Program-made: the position numbers and the translations under genes
Notes under the pieces: model-generated
What the model saw: only the letters and a program-made list of their open reading frames with translations
The model's database searches: none
Told to the model about the DNA's origin: nothing
Shown here: one piece after another, positions 1 to 4,643 of the stretch
How positions within the stretch are numbered: the first letter of the stretch is position 1
How the letters are laid out: the number at the start of each line of letters is the position of its first letter
DNA from: an uncultured Bacilli bacterium
GTDB taxonomy: Bacteria > Bacillota_I > Bacilli_A > RF39 > UBA660
Length of the DNA stretch: 8,313 nt
Assembly: GCA_947630885.1 (NCBI GenBank)
Contig: CANRJI010000044.1
Coordinates: forward strand, 1-8,313
Direction: 5' to 3'

Positions 1-364
1 ATACTTCTTTCTTCTTTGGTAGTAAATAAGATGGTAAACTGATAACTTCATCAGGTACTTCAATAGCTTCGATTGGATTACCTGCTGTTACCTTTCCAAG
101 CAAAGGAACTGTTACGACATCTTCTTTTTCTTGCTCAAATTCATTAGGAACAAGTATTTCAAGCATATGATTACTTGTTGTTCCTCTTTTCAAATATCCC
201 TTTTCGATAAGTTTATTAACATGGACATGTGCCGTCGCGGGAGAACTTAAATTAAAGTTCGCGGCTATCTCTCTAATAGAAGGAGGATATTTTTTACTTG
301 CCGAAAATTTCTTTATATACTCTAAAATATCTTTTTGCTTCTTTGTAAGTTTTTCTTTAACCAT
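1..364 (-). CDS. lexA: LexA SOS repressor, 5' part (runs off left edge)
   Basis: SOS-response repressor and self-cleaving serine protease; binds SOS boxes as a dimer and is inactivated by RecA-stimulated autocleavage. The 121 codons present begin MVKEKLTKKQKDILEYI, the typical LexA start, followed by a winged-helix DNA-binding domain (residues about 1-65, with PPSIREIAANFNLSSPATAH as the recognition region). A linker leads to VPLLGKVTAGNP, whose Ala94-Gly95 bond matches the LexA autocleavage site. The catalytic Ser and Lys lie in the missing C-terminal part. The ATG at 364-362 has AAAGGAG (378-372) seven bases upstream. The gene is divergent from a 45-codon gene, as in the Bacillus lexA-yneA locus, and an SOS-box-like sequence overlaps its own -35 element, suggesting autoregulation. 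Confidence 0.96.
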   Translation of the reverse strand, partial: MVKEKLTKKQKDILEYIKKFSASKKYPPSIREIAANFNLSSPATAHVHVNKLIEKGYLKRGTTSNHMLEILVPNEFEQEKEDVVTVPLLGKVTAGNPIEAIEVPDEVISLPSYLLPKKKEV

Positions 365-385
365 ATATAAACTCCTTTCATTATC

Positions 386-414
386 ATCTTAACACATAAA
401 ATGTAAAATGTCAA
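386..414 (-). promoter_or_regulatory. lexA promoter
   Basis: On the minus strand there is a TTGACA -35 box (414-409), a 17-base spacer and a TAAGAT -10 box (391-386). Transcription would start near 379, giving a very short leader that begins at the ribosome binding site. An SOS-box-like sequence overlaps the -35 box. Confidence 0.85.
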
Positions 415-425
415 ACAAATATTCG
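412..425 (-). promoter_or_regulatory. SOS-box-like LexA operator at the lexA promoter
   Basis: Read on the minus strand the site is CGAATATTTGTTTG. It matches the Bacillus-type SOS consensus CGAAC-RNRY-GTTYG at 12 of 14 positions, with a perfect GTTYG right half. It overlaps the lexA -35 box by three bases, a position suited to autorepression. Assigned from recalled consensus, not from binding data. Confidence 0.65.
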
Positions 426-443
426 CTTTTTTTATTTTCTTAA

Positions 444-472
444 TTGACACGAACAAAAGTATGTGCTAATAT
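444..472 (+). promoter_or_regulatory. SOS promoter of the 45-residue membrane protein gene
   Basis: A TTGACA -35 box (444-449), exactly 17 bases, and a TAATAT -10 box (467-472). The predicted start is near 479, about 19 bases before the ATG at 498. The whole spacer is occupied by a LexA-type operator, so LexA binding should block RNA polymerase directly. Confidence 0.85.
450..463 (+). promoter_or_regulatory. SOS-box-like LexA operator in the promoter spacer
   Basis: CGAACAAAAGTATG matches CGAAC-RNRY-GTTYG at 12 of 14 positions, with a perfect CGAAC left half. It extends into an imperfect 18-base palindrome (448-465) with CAC and GTG at the ends. It lies between the -35 and -10 boxes, the usual place for an effective repressor site. 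Confidence 0.72.
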
Positions 473-497
473 ACATAATGTAAGGAGAGTGATAGAT

Positions 498-635
498 ATG
501 GAATATATCGAAAGAAATAAGGGAGTAATAATATTTTATTTATTACTGATTCTGACCACTGTGGTCATAATTAATTGTAATCAAAGAAACCTAAGTGTCG
601 AAAATGGCCAAAACTATGTCTATCTCCCAAGATAG
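498..635 (+). CDS. SOS-controlled 45-residue single-pass membrane protein (YneA-like position)
   Basis: No family can be assigned with certainty. The protein is 45 residues: a short charged N-terminus (MEYIERNKG), one hydrophobic segment at about residues 10-25 (VIIFYLLLILTTVVII), and a 20-residue polar tail ending NYVYLPR. It is probably a membrane protein with a short outside tail. The ATG at 498 is preferred because AAGGAGAG (482-489) lies at good spacing; an upstream TTG at 444 would start inside the -35 box and is impossible for this transcript. The gene is divergent from lexA and has a LexA operator between -35 and -10. Bacillus has the division inhibitor yneA in this place, and other bacteria use very small membrane proteins (for example Caulobacter SidA) for SOS division arrest, so a division-inhibitor role is inferred. 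The tail shows VENGQNYVYL, at most a faint echo of the start of a LysM motif. A terminator overlaps the stop codon, so the gene is alone on its transcript. Confidence 0.8.
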   Translation: MEYIERNKGVIIFYLLLILTTVVIINCNQRNLSVENGQNYVYLPR

Positions 636-645
636 ACTTTTCATT
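618..645 (+). terminator. Intrinsic terminator overlapping the end of the small SOS gene
   Basis: A perfect 8-bp stem, GTCTATCT (618-625) with AGATAGAC (630-637), and a CCCA loop, followed by TTTT and further T-rich sequence. The TAG stop (633-635) lies in the right arm, so the last five codons form the left arm and loop. This makes a monocistronic transcript of roughly 165 bases. Confidence 0.8.
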
Positions 646-672
646 TACTTTTTTTTATGGTTATAGTATAAT
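644..672 (+). promoter_or_regulatory. Promoter of the 691-1871 two-gene unit
   Basis: TTTACT (644-649; 4 of 6 to TTGACA), 17 bases, then a perfect TATAAT (667-672). It directly follows the upstream terminator and precedes AGGAG (679-683) and the ATG at 691. Transcription would start near 679, which leaves almost no leader, so the assignment is good but not certain. Confidence 0.6.
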
Positions 673-690
673 TTAAATAGGAGTGGTACT

Positions 691-1497
691 ATGAGTGAAA
701 AAAGTGGTAAACTATTAATTTTTGGCGCAGCTATCTTTATGATTGCGGCAGCTTCTATCTTATATTATGTCTTTGACAAACAAGGATATGGTAAAGATAA
801 AGTAAATAGATATGTAAGTTATAATGCTAGCGATTATGTCGAAGTAGTCCCTGTTAATTTTGGTAATTATAGTGATGTTTATAGCAGCATTGATGTCTCA
901 AAAATAAAATTCAAAAATCTTGATAGTAATATCGTAAATGCCTTCTTAACTTCTGAAGAAGAACTAATTGACTATGTCAGTGGTTATTATAGCGAAACGA
1001 AAAGCACTTCTAACTATCGCCCTGTAAGTACTGCCTCTAGTAGTTATAAAGCTCTTGTTACAGGAGCGGTTCTATCCGTCCTCTATCGAATTGATTTTAC
1101 TCTCGATGAAAATATCTTTCCCGATCAAAATCGCACTTACTTACTTGCTATCAATATCGATTTAGGAACTAATCGTCTCCTTACAACTGATGATTTACTA
1201 ACCAAGTATAATTACTCCAAAAAATATATTGCTGAAAAATTATACGAAGAAGATATTCTTATTTCCAATGGCCAAATTGTCATTGATAAAAATACCAATA
1301 TCTCTCTTACCAAAAATGATATTGCACGAAAGAAAAATGAATATATCGAACGTATAATTTCTGATTTTGATAATATAATTACAATGTATATTGAAAATAA
1401 CTCACTTGTTTTAAGTTATGATAAGAAAGAGTTAAATGGTCTCTTTTTTGAAGATGATGACTTTGTTACGGATATCAAAATTCGATATTTAAAATAA
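691..1497 (+). CDS. Membrane-anchored extracytoplasmic protein, function unknown
   Basis: 268 residues. A short basic N-terminus (MSEKSGK) is followed by one hydrophobic segment at about residues 8-28 with no Cys lipobox, so it is likely an uncleaved signal anchor with the rest outside the cell. The middle is Ser/Tyr-rich (about 85-120). Residues about 130-268 look like an alternating strand/helix domain, with a TYLLAINIDLGTNRLLTTDD stretch that vaguely recalls the extracytoplasmic DUF3298/DUF4163-type domain of RsiV and PdaC. This is only an impression, and no catalytic motif is visible. AGGAG (679-683) supports the ATG. The next gene starts 17 bases after the stop, so the two are probably co-transcribed. 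Confidence 0.8.
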   Translation: MSEKSGKLLIFGAAIFMIAAASILYYVFDKQGYGKDKVNRYVSYNASDYVEVVPVNFGNYSDVYSSIDVSKIKFKNLDSNIVNAFLTSEEELIDYVSGYYSETKSTSNYRPVSTASSSYKALVTGAVLSVLYRIDFTLDENIFPDQNRTYLLAINIDLGTNRLLTTDDLLTKYNYSKKYIAEKLYEEDILISNGQIVIDKNTNISLTKNDIARKKNEYIERIISDFDNIITMYIENNSLVLSYDKKELNGLFFEDDDFVTDIKIRYLK

Positions 1498-1514
1498 CTG
1501 AAAGGATAAGATTT

Positions 1515-1871
1515 ATGGAAAACGAAATGACAATGCGAATTGTTCCCTATGTAAGATTTATAACCGTTAGAAGAAATGGTCGTTTATTTAGAGAGGAAAT
1601 TAACAATTTATCTAATGAAGAAATAAAAAATATGTCCTGTTTGCCAAGAATGCTTTGGCATAGTAAAAATGACGAATATTATGTCGCAGAGTTACCTTTA
1701 ACTCATCGCGGAACAGCTTTAAAGTGGTCATTATGTTATGTATATGATGAACTTACTAAAGAAGAACAAGAAGCTTACTTGGACCGTAGTATCGTTGTTA
1801 AAACAATTAGACCAGATGTAGTTCAAATCTATAATGATCCTAAAGTAAAAACCAAATCGCCAAAAGCTTAA
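1515..1871 (+). CDS. Conserved-looking 118-residue soluble protein, function unknown
   Basis: I do not recognise this family. The 118-residue protein has no membrane segment or signal. It contains a basic N-terminal patch (VRRNGR), a Trp-containing centre (RMLWHSKNDEYYVAELPL, then LKWSLCYVYDEL), an acidic helix (TKEEQEAYLDR) and a basic tail ending KTKSPKA. The two Cys residues (about 42 and 74) do not form a zinc motif. AAAGGA (1501-1506) precedes the ATG at good spacing, and the gene follows the membrane protein gene by 17 bases. A strong terminator begins one base after its stop codon, so it closes the unit. Confidence 0.78.
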   Translation: MENEMTMRIVPYVRFITVRRNGRLFREEINNLSNEEIKNMSCLPRMLWHSKNDEYYVAELPLTHRGTALKWSLCYVYDELTKEEQEAYLDRSIVVKTIRPDVVQIYNDPKVKTKSPKA

Positions 1872-1908
1872 AAAAAGAACACTTTATTTAAGATGAAGTG
1901 TTCTTTTT
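1872..1908 (+). terminator. Strong intrinsic terminator
   Basis: A perfect 13-bp inverted repeat: AAAAAGAACACTT (1872-1884) pairs with AAGTGTTCTTTTT (1896-1908), with an 11-base loop. The right arm ends in a T run. It begins one base after the stop of the 118-residue protein gene and isolates that unit from the spoIVFA-like gene. Confidence 0.9.
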
Positions 1909-1944
1909 AATTTCTCTTGCTCATATAGTTAATTGGTGATAAAA

Positions 1945-2550
1945 ATGAATGAGATTGATCCTAATAAATATAGCAAAATAATAAATAAGAATCACAAAAA
2001 AGAAAAAAGTAAAACCGAAAAATATTTTATTGGTCTTTCTATTAGATGCCTAATTGTCGTTGCCTTTCTCGTATCTATATCTATTATCTATAAAAGTAAT
2101 ACCTCACTTAAAGAAAAAATATCTAATTATTTTTTCGAAAGTAACATATCATTCACTCAAATAAATAAAATATATAACAAGTATCTAGGAGGCCTTTTAC
2201 CAATCAAAAAGGAAAATAACGTTACGGAAGTCTTTAATGAAAAATTAAATTATCGTAATCTTTCCGTTTATTATGATGGCGTTAAATTAACCGTTGACGA
2301 TAGTTATTTAGTTCCATCTCTCGCGGAAGGAATGGTCGTCTTTTTAGGTGATAAAGAAAACTATGGTAAGACTGTTATCATTGAATCACTTGAAGGTATC
2401 TATTATTGGTATGGTAATATCAGTAGTACTTCTCTTAAACTATATGACTATGTCGAAAAAGGAGCACTTGTTGGCGAAGTAAATAAAGAATTATATCTTC
2501 TTTTTAGTAAAGGAGAAGAATATTTAGATTATGAAGAATATCTTAACTAA
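1945..2550 (+). CDS. SpoIVFA-like membrane protein with degenerate LytM/M23 domain
   Basis: 201 residues from the ATG at 1945, chosen over an in-frame TTG at 1933 because GGTGAT (1935-1940) would serve as its ribosome binding site. A basic cytoplasmic N-terminus (residues 1-27) precedes one membrane segment (about 28-48). A linker leads to an M23-like beta domain (about 115-201): LAEGMVVFLGD, YGKTVIIESLEGIYYWYGNI, then VEKGALVGEV and ELYLLFSKGEEYLD. The fold pattern is kept, but the zinc-binding HxxxD and HxH residues of active M23 enzymes are absent (YGN where active members have YxH; ELYLLF for HLHFE), so it should be inactive. In B. subtilis SpoIVFA holds and regulates the protease SpoIVFB in the forespore membrane. 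The 20-base overlap with an M50 protease gene and the following rplU-prp-rpmA order support orthology. Confidence 0.82.
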   Translation: MNEIDPNKYSKIINKNHKKEKSKTEKYFIGLSIRCLIVVAFLVSISIIYKSNTSLKEKISNYFFESNISFTQINKIYNKYLGGLLPIKKENNVTEVFNEKLNYRNLSVYYDGVKLTVDDSYLVPSLAEGMVVFLGDKENYGKTVIIESLEGIYYWYGNISSTSLKLYDYVEKGALVGEVNKELYLLFSKGEEYLDYEEYLN

Positions 2551-3322
2551 AATAGAATTTCACTATACCTATCTTATTATGGCTCTCGGTCTTGTCTTGA
2601 CTGGCCATTTTTCTAATCTTCTCGTTTTTACTTCTCTCATTATAGTTCATGAATTAGGCCATGCATCTGTAGCCTCTCTTTTTAAAATAAAAATTCAAAA
2701 AATTATCATCTATCCTTATGGTGGTTTAACTAAATTAGATAGCATTGTCAATTCCGATATTAATAAAGATTTACTTATTGCCTCATCCGGTCTTCTTTTT
2801 CAAACCATTTACTATCTAATTATTTACTTTCTCTTTCGAGAGGGGATAATAAGAGAATATATCTATCATCTTTTTAACTTGTATCAAAATAGTATGCTTA
2901 TCTTTAATTTATTACCCATTGTTCCTTTAGATGGTTCTAAAATATTAAATCTTCTTCTTTCCAAATATCTAAACTATAATTTATCTAATCATCTTACTGC
3001 TTTTATCTCTCTTATTACTATCATCTTTCTTCTCGTAAGTAATATGTATGAAAAAAATTATAGTTTTATTTTTGTCATCGGTATCCTCTTAAATAACATC
3101 TATAAATTTTACTATACTTTGAGTTATCTATATCAAAGATTTCTCTTGGAAAGGCATCTTTATCATTTTCCTTATAAAAGACATAAAATTATTAATGACC
3201 CTCATAAAATGCATAAAAATAAAACCCATTTTTTCCTTTATAAAAATAAAATTATCCCTGAGAAAGAGTACCTCGATAACTTTTTTTCTTCTAAAGTCGT
3301 AAAGAATACAAAAAAGTATTAG
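2531..3322 (+). CDS. SpoIVFB-like M50 intramembrane zinc metalloprotease
   Basis: 263 residues, largely hydrophobic with several membrane segments. Site-2-protease active site: H40-E41-L42-G43-H44 in IIVHELGHA, and the third zinc ligand D134 in NLLPIVPLDG. These sit close to the B. subtilis SpoIVFB positions (H43, E44, H47, D137). SpoIVFB cleaves pro-sigma-K inside the membrane during sporulation; here the substrate is unknown. The start overlaps the end of the SpoIVFA-like gene by 20 bases, suggesting translational coupling; AAGGAG at 2510-2515 is rather distant. After about residue 200 the protein has a basic, His/Lys-rich tail (for example PYKRHKIINDPHKMHKNK) of about 60 residues, not an obvious CBS domain as in the Bacillus protein. 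If the organism does not form spores, it may process another substrate. Confidence 0.88.
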   Translation: MKNILTKIEFHYTYLIMALGLVLTGHFSNLLVFTSLIIVHELGHASVASLFKIKIQKIIIYPYGGLTKLDSIVNSDINKDLLIASSGLLFQTIYYLIIYFLFREGIIREYIYHLFNLYQNSMLIFNLLPIVPLDGSKILNLLLSKYLNYNLSNHLTAFISLITIIFLLVSNMYEKNYSFIFVIGILLNNIYKFYYTLSYLYQRFLLERHLYHFPYKRHKIINDPHKMHKNKTHFFLYKNKIIPEKEYLDNFFSSKVVKNTKKY

Positions 3323-3339
3323 AAAAGCCCTGATTTTGT

Positions 3340-3368
3340 TTGACTAAAGATAAAAAATATGCTATTAT
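3340..3368 (+). promoter_or_regulatory. rplU operon promoter
   Basis: TTGACT (3340-3345), 17 bases, TATTAT (3363-3368). Transcription would start near 3375, giving a leader of about 100 bases before rplU. The promoter lets the ribosomal genes be expressed independently of the protease pair upstream. Confidence 0.8.
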
Positions 3369-3374
3369 TGTATT

Positions 3375-3478
3375 GTTTTGAAGACCTCGAGTTGATTACT
3401 CAACCACATTGAAAAGGTATAAGTTCCTTAGGACACCTTAAAAGTGAGTCTTAAAAATATATGTAAGGAGGTAAAGAA
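3375..3478 (+). ncRNA. Structured rplU leader (probable L21 leader)
   Basis: Folded by eye the leader gives a closed, branched structure. An outer helix pairs AAGACCTC (3381-3388) with GAGTCTT (3446-3452), leaving one C bulged. Inside is a hairpin GTTGA/TCAAC (3391-3395/3400-3404). A second arm, AAGGT/ACCTT (3414-3418/3435-3439), is topped by TCC-TTA-GGA (3425-3433). The AAGGAGG site (3465-3471) lies outside. Firmicutes rplU genes often carry an L21 leader, thought to be autoregulatory; assignment to that family rests on position and structure, not on a covariance search. Confidence 0.65.
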
Positions 3479-3775
3479 ATGAAAGCAATTATTGAAACTG
3501 GTGGAAAACAATACTATGTTACTGAAGGTTCTGTTATCTATGTTGAAAAACTAGAAGGAAATGAAGGCGACAAGGTAGTTTTCGATAAAGTTTTAATGGC
3601 CGGTGAAACAGTAGGTAATCCTTATGTTGCATCTAAAGTAGAAGGTGTTATCTTAAAACAAGGTAAACAAAAGAAAATCAAAATCTTTAGATATAGACCT
3701 AATAAGAGATCTACTAGAGTTACTAAAGGTCATAGACAACCATATACTAAAGTAGAGATTAAAAAAATAAAATAG
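3479..3775 (+). CDS. rplU: 50S ribosomal protein L21 (bL21)
   Basis: 98 residues, close to the usual 100-105. Starts MKAIIETGGKQYYVTEG, the hallmark L21 N-terminus, and has the basic C-terminal segment KIKIFRYRPNKRSTRVTKGH followed by QPYTKVEI. It binds 23S rRNA in the large subunit. AAGGAGG (3465-3471) is seven bases before the ATG. It leads the rplU-prp-rpmA unit, conserved across Firmicutes, and is preceded by a structured leader that probably allows feedback control. Confidence 0.98.
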   Translation: MKAIIETGGKQYYVTEGSVIYVEKLEGNEGDKVVFDKVLMAGETVGNPYVASKVEGVILKQGKQKKIKIFRYRPNKRSTRVTKGHRQPYTKVEIKKIK

Positions 3776-3783
3776 GTGCTTTT

Positions 3784-4098
3784 ATGATTAAAGTAAAAAT
3801 CAAAAAAAGAAGTGGTAATTTAGAAAAAATAATTATCACCGGACATGCTATGTATGATGATTTTGGTAAAGATATAGTTTGCTCGGCGGTTAGTAGTACG
3901 GTCATAACTTCTGTTAATGCTTGTCTATCAATCGATGATACAAGTTTAAATTACGATGATACTAATGGCCTTTCTATCGAATTAAAGAAGCATGATATCG
4001 TTACAACTAAAATTATCGAAAGTATGATTTCTAATCTTAAAGATTTAGAACTAGCATATCCATCAAACATACAAATTAAGGAGGAAAATAATGAATAA
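3784..4098 (+). CDS. prp: Prp, ribosomal-processing cysteine protease (YsxB)
   Basis: 104 residues, the usual size. The catalytic motif GHAMYDDFGKDIVCSAVS contains His21 and Cys33, matching the Prp active-site pair (His22/Cys34 in Staphylococcus aureus). Prp removes the N-terminal extension of L27, and its substrate is encoded by the next gene. The ribosome binding site AGGTG overlaps the rplU stop codon, and the end of prp overlaps the rpmA start by eight bases, so the three genes should be tightly co-translated. The acidic tail (KEENNE) is unremarkable. Confidence 0.95.
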   Translation: MIKVKIKKRSGNLEKIIITGHAMYDDFGKDIVCSAVSSTVITSVNACLSIDDTSLNYDDTNGLSIELKKHDIVTTKIIESMISNLKDLELAYPSNIQIKEENNE

Positions 4099-4381
4099 AT
4101 TAATGTTCTTTAATATCCAATTATTTGCCCACAAGAAAGGCCAATCATCTACTAGTAATGGAAGAGATTCTGCTGGTAGAAGACTTGGAGCAAAAGCTTC
4201 TGATGGCGAATATGTAAGTGCTGGCTCAATAATTTATCGTCAAAGAGGAACTAAAATTCATCCTGGAACAAATGTTGGAAGAGGTAGCGATGATACCTTA
4301 TATGCAACTATTTCTGGATATGTAAAATACTCTAGACTTGGAAAAGATAAAAAACAAGTTAGCGTTTGCGAAACTAGATAA
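4091..4381 (+). CDS. rpmA: 50S ribosomal protein L27 (bL27) precursor with Prp-cleaved extension
   Basis: 96 residues. Mature L27 features are clear: AHKKGQSSTSNGRDS, AGRRLGAKASDGE, then GSIIYRQRGTKIHPGTNVG. The N-terminal extension MNKLMFFNIQLF ends at Phe12-Ala13, the type of bond that Prp cuts in Firmicutes L27, exposing the N-terminus that reaches toward the peptidyl-transferase centre. The extension is slightly longer than the nine-residue S. aureus one. AAGGAGG (4078-4084) lies inside the end of prp, seven bases before the ATG. The gene closes the rplU operon and is followed by a terminator about 50 bases later. Confidence 0.97.
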   Translation: MNKLMFFNIQLFAHKKGQSSTSNGRDSAGRRLGAKASDGEYVSAGSIIYRQRGTKIHPGTNVGRGSDDTLYATISGYVKYSRLGKDKKQVSVCETR

Positions 4382-4432
4382 AATTATTAAAAAATATATT
4401 CAAATAATTTAGAACAACAATAAAAATATTAG

Positions 4433-4472
4433 AAACAAAGAGTAATTTCATTGTACCCTTTGTTTTTTATTT
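4433..4472 (+). terminator. rplU-prp-rpmA operon terminator
   Basis: AAACAAAG (4433-4440) pairs with CTTTGTTT (4458-4465), with an inner GTA/TAC (4442-4444/4454-4456) after one mismatch, followed by a T-rich tract. The low-GC stem is typical for this genome. Confidence 0.78.
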
Positions 4473-4512
4473 TGCTTTTACGATGTTTATTTTAAAAGTA
4501 CATCAAAGAAAG

Positions 4513-4542
4513 TTGAACTATAAAACTATTGAATTATATAAT
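4513..4542 (+). promoter_or_regulatory. Promoter of the repeat surface protein gene
   Basis: TTGAAC (4513-4518), 18 bases, TATAAT (4537-4542). It gives a leader of about 95 bases before the ATG at 4644. The leader contains a hairpin, GATAG/CTATC (4567-4571/4591-4595) enclosing GCTT/AAGC (4577-4580/4586-4589), that lacks a T run and so is not an obvious terminator. Nothing else is visible in the 262-base gap. Confidence 0.62.
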
Positions 4543-4643
4543 AATTTATGTTATTATTATCTTAAAGATAGAGTGAGCTTTAAATAAGCCCTATCATCTT
4601 ATAAAATATGGTAAATTACCAATTATTTACAAATAGGTGAATT

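Noticed and set aside
444..497. TTG start at 444 giving a 63-residue version of the small SOS protein
   Set aside because: The TTG is the start of the -35 box and the extra codons cover the operator and -10 box, so they are not on the transcript. The ATG at 498 has a proper ribosome binding site.
4567..4595. Leader hairpin of the surface gene as an intrinsic terminator or riboswitch
   Set aside because: It has no T run after the stem and no recognisable riboswitch core; kept only as a note.
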